Origin: Flavobacterium terrigena
Lineage (GTDB): Bacteria; Bacteroidota; Bacteroidia; Flavobacteriales; Flavobacteriaceae
Direction: 5' to 3'
Length of the DNA stretch: 64,000 nucleotides
Assembly (NCBI RefSeq): GCF_900108955.1
Contig: NZ_FNYA01000007.1
Location: 62,001-126,000, forward strand
The translations under genes were made by a program, and so were the position numbers. The notes under the pieces are model-generated. The model searched no databases and was not told the origin of the DNA. It saw nothing but the letters and a program-made list of their open reading frames with translations. Below are positions 52,156 through 61,855 of the stretch, in pieces; positions within the stretch are counted from its first letter, which is position 1; every line of letters begins with the position of its first letter.

Positions 52156-54143
52156 GATAATTCTATAGTTATAGTTTGATTTTTCTTAAAAACTTCGCCT
52201 GGATTAATGGATTGTTTTTTCACTTTTCCAACACCAATAAACTTCACTTTCAATCCTAAATTCTCTAATAATGAAACGGCATCCATTCCTGCCATTCCTT
52301 TTACATTTGGAACTTTATTTGTATTTCCTTGCGATTTTTTTTCATACTCAGCATACAAAACGTCTTGCTTTGCATTTTTTAATTTGATGCTTTTAAACTT
52401 ATTTGTGTTTGGCACATCTGTAAATATTTTTTGTGCGATACGTTTGAAAACTGGTCCAGCCACATCTGCTCCATAATAATTATTTAAAGATGTATTGGGT
52501 TTGTGAACCACAATGATGCAAGAATATTTAGGATTGTCAGCAGGGAAATAGCCTACGAAAGAAGAAGCATAATACATGTTCTCTTTTCCTTTGTTGTAAT
52601 TCACTTGCGCTGTTCCTGTTTTTCCAGCCATTGAAAAATCTTTAGAATACAATTTACTTCCAGTTCCTTTTTTTACCACATTTGCCAAAACTGCTTTCAC
52701 TTTAGCTAAAGCTTCATCCGAGCACATTTTTTCGTTAATGACTTCAGCTTCGTATTTTTTAATACTTTTATTCCATTCTTTAATTTCTTTAACGAAAATT
52801 GGTTTAATCATTTTTCCGTTATTGGCAATTCCGTTGTATAAAGTCAACGTTTGTAAAGGTGTCATAGAAACTCCGTAACCATATGCCATCCAAGGCAAAG
52901 AAAGCGCGTTCCAATCATCCGTTCCTGGTTGAGGAATGTATGATTTCCCTTCACCTAACAACTGAATTCCAATTTTTTTATTTAATCCGTAACTGTTTAA
53001 TCTATCTGTGAATTGTTTTGGATTATTTTTATAATTTTCTTGAATAGCTTGTACTAAAACCGTGTTAGAAGAAACTTCAAAACCACGTGCTAGAGAAATA
53101 CTTCCGTAGCCACCATCATGAGAATCTTTTACTTTTTTATTTCTGATTGTAATTACTCCACCGTTTGTATTGTATACTTTAGAAGTATCTATTTTTTTAT
53201 CATCAAGAAGGGCGATTAAATCTAATAATTTGAAAGTTGAACCTGGTTCATGTGATTCGGCAACTGCATAATTCTGCGTTTCATAATACGAACCATCTTC
53301 TGCTCTTCCTAAATTTGAAATCGCTTTAACTTCTCCGGTTTTAGTTTCCATAACAACTACACAACCATGATCTGCTTCATACAATTCTAATTGTTTAAGC
53401 AACGCATGATGCGCAATATCTTGGATAAAAACATCGATAGTTGAAATAATATCGTATCCATCAACTGGATCTAATTCATTGACATCCGATATTGGTTTCC
53501 ACTGATTTTTTGCAATTTTTTGCATCCAGTGGTGACCATTTGTTCCGTTTAAATATTTACGAAATGCGTACTCTAAACCTTTACCTTGATTTCCATCACG
53601 TTCATACCCAATCGTTCTATTAGCAATTAATCCGACTGGATGCTTACGAACTGTTTGTTGTTCCGTAATGATTCCACCTTTGTTCGCACCTAATTTGAAT
53701 AATGGAAATTTTTTAATTCGCATATATTCTGTGAAACTCAATTTTCTAGCAACTAAAAAATATCTGTTTTTGGTGTTTTTTGCTTTTCTTAAATCTCTTT
53801 GAAATTCGCCTGAAGGTTTTCCTAAAAGACGCGCTAACGAATCAGATAGCGCTACATAATTTTTTTCGAAATTTTCATCTGAAGGTGCTACAGCATCAAA
53901 ACGAATGGTGTATTCAGGAATAGATGTTGCTAATAAACTTCCGTCAGAAGAATAAATATTTCCTTTGTTAGCAGGAATATCGAAGTTTTTAACTGTTCGT
54001 TGTTTCGCTAAATTTCTGTAATAATCACCTCCAACCCATTGGATATTGAATAATTTTACAGCGATGGCAATAGAAAACGCAAAAACACAGACTACTACAA
54101 AAGTGAGTCTGTATGAAATGATGTTATCTTTTTTTACTGCCAT
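52152..54143 (-). CDS. ftsI: Septal penicillin-binding protein FtsI (PBP3) with PASTA domain
   Basis: FtsI is the D,D-transpeptidase of the septum. The 663-residue protein has an N-terminal TM (11-32), a dimerisation domain, and the transpeptidase with S*xxK as EPGSTFKLLDL (about 294), SxN as SSNTVLV (about 351) and KTG as MAGKTGTAQVNYN (about 500). The last 60 residues (NKVPNVKGMAGMDAVSLLEN) form a PASTA domain, found in many Bacteroidota FtsI but absent from E. coli. It overlaps ftsL by 10 bp. Confidence 0.96.
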   Translation of the reverse strand: MAVKKDNIISYRLTFVVVCVFAFSIAIAVKLFNIQWVGGDYYRNLAKQRTVKNFDIPANKGNIYSSDGSLLATSIPEYTIRFDAVAPSDENFEKNYVALSDSLARLLGKPSGEFQRDLRKAKNTKNRYFLVARKLSFTEYMRIKKFPLFKLGANKGGIITEQQTVRKHPVGLIANRTIGYERDGNQGKGLEYAFRKYLNGTNGHHWMQKIAKNQWKPISDVNELDPVDGYDIISTIDVFIQDIAHHALLKQLELYEADHGCVVVMETKTGEVKAISNLGRAEDGSYYETQNYAVAESHEPGSTFKLLDLIALLDDKKIDTSKVYNTNGGVITIRNKKVKDSHDGGYGSISLARGFEVSSNTVLVQAIQENYKNNPKQFTDRLNSYGLNKKIGIQLLGEGKSYIPQPGTDDWNALSLPWMAYGYGVSMTPLQTLTLYNGIANNGKMIKPIFVKEIKEWNKSIKKYEAEVINEKMCSDEALAKVKAVLANVVKKGTGSKLYSKDFSMAGKTGTAQVNYNKGKENMYYASSFVGYFPADNPKYSCIIVVHKPNTSLNNYYGADVAGPVFKRIAQKIFTDVPNTNKFKSIKLKNAKQDVLYAEYEKKSQGNTNKVPNVKGMAGMDAVSLLENLGLKVKFIGVGKVKKQSINPGEVFKKNQTITIELS

Positions 54144-54493
54144 ATTTTCAATTTATCGAAAAAGCTTTTGTCTTCTGGTTTATGAATTACAATTTTCTTT
54201 GGTGGAACCGATGAAGGTAAAATTTGTCTTTCTTCCATTTTTTTTGAAATTGTAGATTCCATTTTGAGTTTCATTAACTCGGAACGGGTGTCTACAAATC
54301 GGGAACGCAACTCTTTTACTTCATTGGTTAACCTTGTGATTTTATAATTTTTTTCGTCGTAATTATGATTAAAATATATCATTAACATAGCCAATGAAAA
54401 CAAGAAAATAATGAATTTCCAAGTTTTAAGCGCGTCATCATCAATTAAGAATTTCGCTTTTAAAAGACTATATATGCTACTTTCTTTTGTCAT
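54134..54493 (-). CDS. ftsL: FtsL-like cell division protein
   Basis: This 119-residue bitopic protein has a cytoplasmic N-terminal part, one TM segment (about residues 27-42, IIFLFSLAMLMIYF) and a periplasmic coiled coil (ITRLTNEVKELRSRFVDTRS, 53-72, with heptad spacing). The position between rsmH and ftsI and this layout define FtsL. Sequence similarity is low across phyla. It scaffolds the FtsQ/B/L and FtsWI complex. Its start shares one base with the rsmH stop. Confidence 0.88.
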   Translation of the reverse strand: MTKESSIYSLLKAKFLIDDDALKTWKFIIFLFSLAMLMIYFNHNYDEKNYKITRLTNEVKELRSRFVDTRSELMKLKMESTISKKMEERQILPSSVPPKKIVIHKPEDKSFFDKLKIWQ

Positions 54494-55389
54494 TATTTTT
54501 TTTCTGCTACTCGTAATTTCGCACTTCTTGCTCTGTTGTTGATTTCAATTTCTGCTGCTGAAGGCACAATTAGTTTTTCAATAATTTTAAAAGGCACTTC
54601 AAAATTTCCGAAGAAATCGCGTTCTGGTTCACCTTCAAACATTCCATTTCTTATGAATCTTTTCACTAATCTGTCTTCCAAAGAATGATACGAAATCACG
54701 CTTAATCTTCCACCAGAAACTAATAATTCTTCCGTTTGTGTTAGAAATTCTTTTAGCACTTCAATTTCCTGATTTACCTCAATACGAATCGCTTGATAGA
54801 TTTGCGCTAAAATTTTATTTGCTTTATGTCCAGGTAAAAATCTTGCTAAAACTTCTTTTAATTCTTCTGAACTTTTAATTTTTTTATCAGCTCTAGCCGC
54901 AACAATCACACTTGCCATTGCACCACCATTTTTCAATTCTCCGTAATCTAGAAAAACGCGTTTTAGTTCTTTTTCTTCGTAATCATTAATGACTTCATAA
55001 GCTGAAAGTGTATCATTTTGATTCATTCTCATATCTAAAGCACCATCAAAACGAGTTGAAAAACCCCTATCAGCTACATCAAATTGATGAGAAGAAACTC
55101 CGAAATCACCTAAAATTCCATCAACTTGTTTCACCCCGTAAAAGCGTAAAAATCTTTTTATGAATCGGAAATTTTCATTGATTAGCACAAATCTTTCATC
55201 GTCAATTGTGTTTGCTAATGCATCTGTATCTTGATCAAAACCAAACAATTTTCCGTTTGGTCCTAAATGTTTCATTATTTCTCTAGAATGTCCTCCGCCA
55301 CCGAAAGTTACATCTACATATATTCCGTCAGGCTTAATATTTAAACCTTCAACCGTTTCTTTTAAAAGTACAGGATTATGATATTCCAT
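54493..55389 (-). CDS. rsmH: 16S rRNA (cytosine(1402)-N4)-methyltransferase RsmH
   Basis: RsmH (MraW) methylates C1402 of 16S rRNA with S-adenosylmethionine. I start at ATG 55389 (MEYHNPVLLKETVEGL), where homologues begin, giving 298 residues. A Met four codons upstream is less likely. Motifs are VDVTFGGGGHSREIMKHL (24-41), GILGDFGVSSHQFD (about 95-108), RGFSTRFDGALDMRM and ISYHSLEDRLVKRF (about 244-257). It overlaps mraZ by 14 bp. Confidence 0.96.
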   Translation of the reverse strand: MEYHNPVLLKETVEGLNIKPDGIYVDVTFGGGGHSREIMKHLGPNGKLFGFDQDTDALANTIDDERFVLINENFRFIKRFLRFYGVKQVDGILGDFGVSSHQFDVADRGFSTRFDGALDMRMNQNDTLSAYEVINDYEEKELKRVFLDYGELKNGGAMASVIVAARADKKIKSSEELKEVLARFLPGHKANKILAQIYQAIRIEVNQEIEVLKEFLTQTEELLVSGGRLSVISYHSLEDRLVKRFIRNGMFEGEPERDFFGNFEVPFKIIEKLIVPSAAEIEINNRARSAKLRVAEKK

Positions 55390-55846
55390 CTTCGTCTTCA
55401 TTTTGATTACCCATTACTTCTTCTGCCAAATCTGCAAAATCTACCATCGCATTATCTAAAGCAGATTCGTATAAATTTTTATCCCAAATTTCAATAATTG
55501 AAACCGCAGAGGACAATACAATATCTTTATCTATTTTAGAAAACAGCACTAAATCTTTCGGGATTAACAAACGACCTGTTGTATCAATTTCAACCATTTT
55601 CACACCAGCCGTAAACGCTCTAATGAAATCGTTGTTCTTTTTAACAAATCGGTTTAACTTGTTAATCTTTTGCATCACTTTATTCCATTCGCTCATTGGA
55701 TACAATTCCAAGCAAGGTTGAAATACAGAACGCTTCAATACAAAACCTTCCTCAAGATTGCCCAATTGTTTCTTGAGGGGCGCAGGCACCATTAGCCTTC
55801 CTTTTGCATCGACTTTACACTCGTATGTTCCTAAAAATGTATTCAA
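55376..55846 (-). CDS. mraZ: Transcription regulator MraZ
   Basis: MraZ has two AbrB-like beta-alpha-beta half domains and forms ring oligomers that bind repeats upstream of its own gene. Residues 1-60 (LNTFLGTYECKVDAKGRLMV, with DAKGR) and 75-130 (VEIDTTGRLLIPKDL) are the two half sites. I place the start at the TTG codon at 55846, because homologues begin with M-N-T-x-x-G-T-Y-E. The frame is open 37 codons further upstream to an ATG at 55957, but that would run through the MraZ boxes and promoter. It gives 156 residues, the family length. Confidence 0.9.
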   Translation of the reverse strand: MNTFLGTYECKVDAKGRLMVPAPLKKQLGNLEEGFVLKRSVFQPCLELYPMSEWNKVMQKINKLNRFVKKNNDFIRAFTAGVKMVEIDTTGRLLIPKDLVLFSKIDKDIVLSSAVSIIEIWDKNLYESALDNAMVDFADLAEEVMGNQNEDEDGIS

Positions 55847-55872
55847 CTTTTTTGAATGAATTAATAATGAGA

Positions 55873-55880
55873 CAAATTTA
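55873..55880 (-). promoter_or_regulatory. Putative -7 box of the dcw promoter (TAAATTTG)
   Basis: On the minus strand TAAATTTG matches TAnnTTTG, 26 bp before the mraZ start codon. A TTTG lies 25 bp further upstream, inside the MraZ boxes, which is a slightly long spacing. Confidence 0.5.
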
Positions 55881-55890
55881 AAAAATATTT

Positions 55891-55916
55891 TACCACTTTT
55901 TACCACAAAATACCAC
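55891..55916 (-). promoter_or_regulatory. Three MraZ-type boxes at exact 10-bp spacing
   Basis: GTGGTA (minus strand) occurs three times, with plus-strand TACCAC starting at 55891, 55901 and 55911. Direct GTGG-containing hexamers with 10-bp period upstream of mraZ are the known operator type of MraZ. They overlap the likely dcw promoter, so MraZ would repress or tune the whole cluster. Confidence 0.85.
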
Positions 55917-56175
55917 TTTGTTAATAAGTTTTTACTCAAAAAAGACATAAATCCCACTTAACATCAGAAAACACACTTATTAACGAAGATTGGAAGTTTT
56001 TAACTAATTTTTATTTGATTAGAAAAACCTTGTTAATTACACCGATTGTCACGCAAACAAATTGAACATTAGACATTTAGCCATTAAACAATTTAATAAT
56101 GAGCGATATAGACCAAATGTGAAAAATTTGTGTATTTTTGTAAATATTAGATTATTTGAACACGATACAGCATTT

Positions 56176-56931
56176 ATGGTAAAGAAAGAAAAGAAATACA
56201 CCTATTTTGAAGCAGGAGAAGGTACACCGATAGTGGTTTTACATGGATTAATGGGTGGTTTAAGTAATTTTGATGGAGTGGCTAATTTTTTTCCTTCGAA
56301 AGGATATAAAGTTATTATTCCAGAATTGCCTATTTACACGCAGAGTTTATTAAAAACGAATGTGAAAGCATTTGCTAGATATGTAAAAGATTTCATCACT
56401 TTTAAAGGGTATGAACGCGTTATTTTAGTTGGAAATTCTTTAGGTGGACATATTGGTTTATATTTTACGAAACAATATCCAGAATTGGTCAGAGGCTTGG
56501 TTATTACTGGAAGTTCAGGATTATATGAAAGCGCGATGGGTGAAAGTTATCCAAAGCGTGGCGATTATGAATACATTAGAAAGAAAGCTGAAGATGTATT
56601 TTACGATCCGAAAATTGCGACAAAAGAAATTATTGATGAAGTATTTGCAACAGTAAACGACAGAATTAAATTACTGAAAACGTTAACGATTGCTAAGAGT
56701 GCTATACGTCATAATATGGCTAAAGATTTACCAAAAATGCACGCACCAACGTGTATTATTTGGGGAAAACAAGATAAAGTAACTCCGCCAGAAGTGGCAG
56801 ACGAATTTAAAAAATTGCTACCAAATGCGAGTTTATATTGGATTGACGAATGTGGACACGCAGCAATGATGGAAAAACCAGACGAATTTAACGATTTGTT
56901 ATACGGATGGTTAACCGAAAAGAAATTATAA
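56176..56931 (+). CDS. Alpha/beta-fold hydrolase
   Basis: I start at ATG 56176 (MVKKEKKYTYFEAGEG). The frame is open 38 codons upstream, but that part does not look like protein. The 251-residue hydrolase has the oxyanion turn VLHGLMGGLSNF, the nucleophile elbow LVGNSLGGHIG (Ser of GNSLGG), Asp in IIWGKQDKVTPPE and catalytic His in DECGHAAMMEKP, i.e. a complete triad. Substrate is unknown. In Bacteroidota such genes often stand divergent from mraZ and next to engB, and this one is 219 bp from mraZ on the other strand. A TATTTTTG at 56133-56140 may be its -7 box. Confidence 0.88.
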   Translation: MVKKEKKYTYFEAGEGTPIVVLHGLMGGLSNFDGVANFFPSKGYKVIIPELPIYTQSLLKTNVKAFARYVKDFITFKGYERVILVGNSLGGHIGLYFTKQYPELVRGLVITGSSGLYESAMGESYPKRGDYEYIRKKAEDVFYDPKIATKEIIDEVFATVNDRIKLLKTLTIAKSAIRHNMAKDLPKMHAPTCIIWGKQDKVTPPEVADEFKKLLPNASLYWIDECGHAAMMEKPDEFNDLLYGWLTEKKL

Positions 56932-56981
56932 CATAATTAAAGTCATTCTGTTTTAGAGTGGCTTTAAATTTTTTGAATAGT

Positions 56982-57599
56982 ATGAAAATTAATACTGCAG
57001 AATTTGTAATTAGTAATTCCGAAGTGGAAAAATGTCCGAAAGACAGAATTCCGGAATATGCTTTTATTGGACGATCTAATGTTGGAAAATCATCGTTAAT
57101 TAACATGATTACCAACCATAAAAACCTAGCTAAAACTTCAGGAAGACCAGGAAAAACACAGTTAATTAATCATTTTTTAATTAACAAAAACTGGCATTTA
57201 GTCGATTTACCAGGCTATGGTTATGCGAAAGTTTCGAAAACAACAAAAGCGAAATTTCAGCAATTTATTACCGACTATTTTGAAACACGTGAACAATTAA
57301 TTTGCGCGTTTGTTTTAGTCGATATCAGACACGAACCACAAAAAATCGACACAGAATTTATTGAATATTTAGGCGAAAGCGAAATTCCGTTTTGTATTGT
57401 TTTTACGAAAGCCGACAAATTAGGAAAAACGCATATTCACAAACATGTGGAAGCTTATAAGAAAAATTTATTAGCGAATGATTGGGAAGAAATGCCTCAG
57501 TATTTTGTAACTTCTGCTGAAAGCACTTTGGGTAAAGAAGAGATTTTAACTTATATTGATGAAGTAAATCAGAGTTTATTTACGGGTTCTGATTTTTAA
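56982..57599 (+). CDS. engB: Ribosome biogenesis GTPase EngB/YihA
   Basis: I start at ATG 56982 (MKINTAEFVISNSEVEKCPK). The GTG at 56958 gives eight extra residues without similarity. The 205-residue TRAFAC GTPase contains G1 GRSNVGKSSLIN (about 30-41), G2 region SGRPGKTQLINHF, G3 DLPGYGYAKV (about 75-84) and G4 FTKADK. It helps late 50S assembly and is essential in many bacteria. It follows the hydrolase by 50 bp and ends at a terminator facing gpmI. Confidence 0.96.
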   Translation: MKINTAEFVISNSEVEKCPKDRIPEYAFIGRSNVGKSSLINMITNHKNLAKTSGRPGKTQLINHFLINKNWHLVDLPGYGYAKVSKTTKAKFQQFITDYFETREQLICAFVLVDIRHEPQKIDTEFIEYLGESEIPFCIVFTKADKLGKTHIHKHVEAYKKNLLANDWEEMPQYFVTSAESTLGKEEILTYIDEVNQSLFTGSDF

Positions 57600-57622
57600 T
57601 AACTCAATTACCGTATTAATAG

Positions 57623-57657
57623 AAACCCTCCAAGAGTTCAAAACTCTTGGAGGGTTT
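57623..57657. terminator. Bidirectional terminator between engB and gpmI
   Basis: A 35-bp hairpin identical to that at 3445-3479 (16-bp perfect stem, CAA loop) separates the two convergent genes. Confidence 0.88.
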
Positions 57658-57661
57658 TTCT

Positions 57662-59185
57662 TTACCTTAACAACAACGAGTGCTGCGTCATCGCTTCTGG
57701 TTGTGCAATTCCCATTAAATCTAAAATAGTTGGTGCAATATCACCTAAAACGCCTGATTGAATGTGTATTTTATCGTTATCCACTAAAATCACAGGAACT
57801 GGATTAGTAGTATGCGCCGTATTTGGTGAACCATCACAGTTTATCATCGTTTCGCAATTTCCGTGATCGGCAATTACAATTGTAGTATAATTATTAGCTA
57901 AAGCTGTTTCTATAATTTCTTTCACACAAACATCAACCGCTTCGCATGCTTTTATAGCAGCTGGCATGCTTCCTGTATGTCCAACCATGTCGCCATTAGC
58001 AAAATTTAAACATACAAAATCAACCTCGCCTTTTTGCAATTCGGGAACTAAAGCATCTTTTAATTCAAAGGCACTCATTTCGGGTTTTAAATCGTATGTG
58101 GCAACTTTTGGTGAGTTTTTTAAGATTCGAGTTTCACCTTCAAAAGGCATTTCTCTTCCGCCAGAAAAGAAAAACGTTACGTGTGGATATTTCTCTGTTT
58201 CAGCAATTCTGATTTGTTTTTTTCCAGCTTTGGAAATCACTTCTCCTAAAGTTTCTATGATATTATCTTTATCGTAAACAACGTGTACATTTGAGTAGGT
58301 ATTGTCGTAATTAGTTAGCGTAACGTAATACAAATCTAATTTGTGCATGTTTTCCTCATGACAATCTATTTGTGAAAGCGCTTCGGTTAATTCTCTACCT
58401 CTATCGGTACGGAAATTAAAGAAAATCACCACATCATCATCCTGAATGGTTGCTAGTGGATTCCCAAAAGGGTCGACAGAAACTAACGGATTGATGAATT
58501 CGTCAGTGACATTTGCATCATAACTTTTTTGAATGCTATCTACTAAATTCGTTGATTTTTCTCCTATTCCATTTACTAATAAATCGTAAGCAATTTTTAT
58601 ACGTTCCCAACGTCTGTCTCTATCCATTGCATAATATCTTCCAACAACAGAAGCTAATTGCGCATTGGTATTCGAAAGGAAATTTTGTAAATCTTGAATG
58701 TATTTTTTTCCTGATTTTGGATCGACATCACGACCATCGGTAAACGCATGAACAAAAGTGTTTTTCACACCATTTTCTTCAGCAGCTTCAATTAATCCAC
58801 GTAAGTGCGAAGTATGAGAATGCACGCCACCATCTGAAACTAAACCTAGAAAATGAACTTTTTTATCATTTACTTTTGCATAATTGAAAGCACTAAGTAA
58901 AGGAAGTTCGTTTTTTAAGGTATGATTTTGAACCGCTAAATTTATTTTGGCTAAATCTTGATACACAATTCGACCAGCACCTAAATTCATGTGTCCCACT
59001 TCCGAATTTCCCATTTGTCCTTCAGGCAAACCTACATGAAGTCCGTCTGTACGTAATTCGGCATTTGGATAATTTTTATAAAGTGCGTCTATAAAAGGCG
59101 TATTGGCGTTGTCTATTGCAGAAACTTTCGGATCTGGAGAATGTCCCCAACCGTCTAAAATCATTAAAATTACTTTCTTGTTCAT
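57662..59185 (-). CDS. gpmI: 2,3-bisphosphoglycerate-independent phosphoglycerate mutase
   Basis: GpmI interconverts 3- and 2-phosphoglycerate in glycolysis using two metal ions (usually Mn). The 507-residue protein has the alkaline-phosphatase-type core with LMILDGWGHSP (6-16), the catalytic Ser region PEGQMGNSEVGHMNLGAG (54-71), VHSHTSHLRGLIEAA (about 120), FTDGRDVDP, and C-terminal ligands in ADHGNCETMI and NTAHTTNPVPVIL. It is full length and monocistronic, between convergent engB and the DUF5916 gene. Confidence 0.97.
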   Translation of the reverse strand: MNKKVILMILDGWGHSPDPKVSAIDNANTPFIDALYKNYPNAELRTDGLHVGLPEGQMGNSEVGHMNLGAGRIVYQDLAKINLAVQNHTLKNELPLLSAFNYAKVNDKKVHFLGLVSDGGVHSHTSHLRGLIEAAEENGVKNTFVHAFTDGRDVDPKSGKKYIQDLQNFLSNTNAQLASVVGRYYAMDRDRRWERIKIAYDLLVNGIGEKSTNLVDSIQKSYDANVTDEFINPLVSVDPFGNPLATIQDDDVVIFFNFRTDRGRELTEALSQIDCHEENMHKLDLYYVTLTNYDNTYSNVHVVYDKDNIIETLGEVISKAGKKQIRIAETEKYPHVTFFFSGGREMPFEGETRILKNSPKVATYDLKPEMSAFELKDALVPELQKGEVDFVCLNFANGDMVGHTGSMPAAIKACEAVDVCVKEIIETALANNYTTIVIADHGNCETMINCDGSPNTAHTTNPVPVILVDNDKIHIQSGVLGDIAPTILDLMGIAQPEAMTQHSLLLR

Positions 59186-59256
59186 GATAAAAGTTTAAAG
59201 CACGAATTTAGCTAAAAAAATAGACTCTTCGTGCTTCAAAATGACAAAATTTAACT

Positions 59257-61695
59257 CTAAGATTTAAATACGTTCTTTGCTTGATTATAATCAATAAAAT
59301 AACGAAGACTTATAGAAAACGTGTGATTTAATTGATCATTATTAAATACCGTTTTTAAATTATGATTAAAGTTTTTATCAATATTATCAGTACCAAACTC
59401 AGCATTATTACGATATAAAATTGTCATTTGACTTCCTGGCGCAAACCACCAACTATAGGTTAAATCATAATTCCAAGAACTATAATTTTCATTTGCGTTA
59501 CCAGCATAAGCATAATCTTCCACATAACCGTTATCCAATAATTTATGATACGAATGGTTTTCAGAAAAAGACCAATATTGTCTTACATTTAATCCGAAAT
59601 TCATTCTAGAAGTTATAGAATATTTACCTTCTAAGCCAGTTTCTACTGTTCGATTGTCTCTTTTAGCAAAAACAATATCATCTCCAACTCTATCTACTCT
59701 TCCTAAATCTTGATATTCATTATAAAAATTATTTCTATAAATTAAAGTAAATCTGTCATTGAAGCGGTATCTCGGACTCAGATTTAAGCCCCAAAACCAC
59801 CAACCTTTGGCTTCAGCGAAACCGATATTTGGTTCAATATCAAAAGCAAATTTGTTATTATAATTAGAAGAAATAAAAACCCAAGTATTATAGTTTTTAG
59901 GAAAGATTACATACCTTCCTTTCACTCTTGGATTGTAAAAATCATGTCTTTCAAAAGGATTTACATTCATTCCAAAACCAGCAGAATGGTTCTTTTTATT
60001 GGTAAAATTCAAATTAATATTAAAATTTTGATCTTGTAAATAATTGGTTCGATTATCAAACTGAACATACGTATTAAAATTAACTCGGAATGAGTTTAGT
60101 TTATCTGTTGATTTTAAAATTCTATAATTTACATTTCCACTTAAAGAAAAATAGTTGGTTTGAAAATTCACACCTAAATCGTTATTATCAAAATCTTCAG
60201 AAATATATTGTCCTCCAATTGAATACCTAATTTTACCTGCTGTTTCTGCTAAATTTATATTGGTTGAAATTCCTTTTTTATCATCAAAATTTTTATAGCT
60301 ATTTACATAACTGTATCTAAAAGCTCCACTTGCATTGTATGTGTTTTTCTTCGTGTTTAAATTAAAGACTGTAGCAGTAACATTTGAATCACGGAACTCT
60401 CCATTTCTGGTAACATTCGTATTTATTAAGGAAACTGATGAATTTCCATTAAAACGCTGATCAAAAACCAAAACATTATAATTAGCTAAAGGCTCAATAG
60501 TTTCAACTCTTTGATTTTTAGTTATTGTGTCTCGAATTACAACATTGGTATTTTCAGTAACTGCATTTAGAAATCCAATTCCCAATCCGTTTTTTGTTCT
60601 TCCAGAAATTTTTGTAGCATTTAGCAAACCTACAGCACTTGGCGATTCAATTATTTCTTCATTGTCACCCAATTCAAGTCTTTGCGTCGGTTTTCCACCA
60701 ATTCTTCTCGAATAAAACAAGCCACCTTTATTAAACAAATCCGTTCCTTCTGTAAAAAAAGGTCTGTTTTCGTTTAAAACTTGTTCGAAAGGACCGAGAT
60801 TTAGAATTTTATTATCGAATTTGGTTTGTCCGAAGTCGGGAATCAAAACCATATCTAAAGTAAACGCATCTGTTAATCCGTATTTTAAATCTAAACCACC
60901 TTTAATTGTTCCATAAGCCTTTTCTTGTGCTGGACTATTTAAATAAAAAGAAGAATATGGAATTAAAAACAAACGTGTTGGCGTATTAATATTTTCAATT
61001 CCTTCTAAAATACCAGATTGCTGCGTTAAATTTCCTGCTTTATTATCGACCTTATTCCAAGTAAATGTATGACGTAATTTTCTAACTTCTCTAAAGAAAT
61101 TAATACCCCAAGTTTGTTTTTCTTCACCTGAAAAACGCAAAGCAGCATAAGGTATTCTCATTTCGACCACCCAACCTTTATCTGTTATTTTTGTTTCACT
61201 TGACCAAATGGCATCCCAAGAATAATCTTCACCTTGCGCACTTTGAACACAATCTGACTGACAGTTTGTAGGCCCAACATAAAAAGTATAACTCTGTTGC
61301 CCATCGTTAAACCCATTGATAAAAACCCCAAAATAATCTGAAGTTCCATCTTTATCTCTTTCTGTAATTTCTTTTAAAATGGAAAGAGGCTTATCATCAT
61401 ATAAGATAGCACCAATATAAATGGCGTCATCATCATATAAAACTTTAACTTCAGTTTTACGTTCTGCAGGTTCTGGCTTTCCATTATCTGGTTCCATCAT
61501 AATAAAATCGTTAGCAACTGGAGCATTTGCCCAATCTGCTTCATTTAAATTAGCATCAATTTTAATTGAGTTTTTACTTTTTACTGTACTAATTTTTCTT
61601 TTAACGGGAAGTGTATTCTCTTTTTTTTCTTCTTCTTGCGCAAAAGAGTAATTAGAGAATAATACTAAACAACCAATCAACTTAATTAACTTCAT
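59257..61695 (-). CDS. DUF5916 outer membrane protein with CBM9-like domain
   Basis: This 812-residue protein has a signal peptide (LVLFSNYSFAQ). An N-terminal CBM9-like beta-sandwich follows (IKIDANLNEADWANAPVAND, about 44-63, to KGWVVEMRIPYAALRFSGEE, about 172-191). The DUF5916 core (FREVRKLRHTFTWNKVDNKA, then LNENRPFFTEGTDLF, about 305-319) continues into a beta-barrel with many GLN/YRF strands, ending in LRYFIDYNQAKNVFKS. The family is widespread in Bacteroidota and thought to be an outer membrane or surface protein. Carbohydrate binding is inferred only from the CBM9-like fold. Confidence 0.9.
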   Translation of the reverse strand: MKLIKLIGCLVLFSNYSFAQEEEKKENTLPVKRKISTVKSKNSIKIDANLNEADWANAPVANDFIMMEPDNGKPEPAERKTEVKVLYDDDAIYIGAILYDDKPLSILKEITERDKDGTSDYFGVFINGFNDGQQSYTFYVGPTNCQSDCVQSAQGEDYSWDAIWSSETKITDKGWVVEMRIPYAALRFSGEEKQTWGINFFREVRKLRHTFTWNKVDNKAGNLTQQSGILEGIENINTPTRLFLIPYSSFYLNSPAQEKAYGTIKGGLDLKYGLTDAFTLDMVLIPDFGQTKFDNKILNLGPFEQVLNENRPFFTEGTDLFNKGGLFYSRRIGGKPTQRLELGDNEEIIESPSAVGLLNATKISGRTKNGLGIGFLNAVTENTNVVIRDTITKNQRVETIEPLANYNVLVFDQRFNGNSSVSLINTNVTRNGEFRDSNVTATVFNLNTKKNTYNASGAFRYSYVNSYKNFDDKKGISTNINLAETAGKIRYSIGGQYISEDFDNNDLGVNFQTNYFSLSGNVNYRILKSTDKLNSFRVNFNTYVQFDNRTNYLQDQNFNINLNFTNKKNHSAGFGMNVNPFERHDFYNPRVKGRYVIFPKNYNTWVFISSNYNNKFAFDIEPNIGFAEAKGWWFWGLNLSPRYRFNDRFTLIYRNNFYNEYQDLGRVDRVGDDIVFAKRDNRTVETGLEGKYSITSRMNFGLNVRQYWSFSENHSYHKLLDNGYVEDYAYAGNANENYSSWNYDLTYSWWFAPGSQMTILYRNNAEFGTDNIDKNFNHNLKTVFNNDQLNHTFSISLRYFIDYNQAKNVFKS

Positions 61696-61855
61696 GAAAA
61701 CAATTTTATATGATATTAAGGTTTGTCTACGTGTAACAAGATTTGTTTCTAAAAGAAATGTTAAATTTTAAATCTAAAAAATTTAACACAAAAATAACGC
61801 AACTTGTTGTAAATATGAAATATACCCGTTTTAAAGGCGATTTGAAACCGAAAAA

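Noticed and set aside
55847..55957. N-terminal extension of MraZ from the ATG at 55957
   Set aside because: The extension would translate the MraZ boxes and likely promoter and is not part of the family.
56062..56175. Upstream extension of the alpha/beta hydrolase
   Set aside because: It covers the probable -7 box and has no family similarity.
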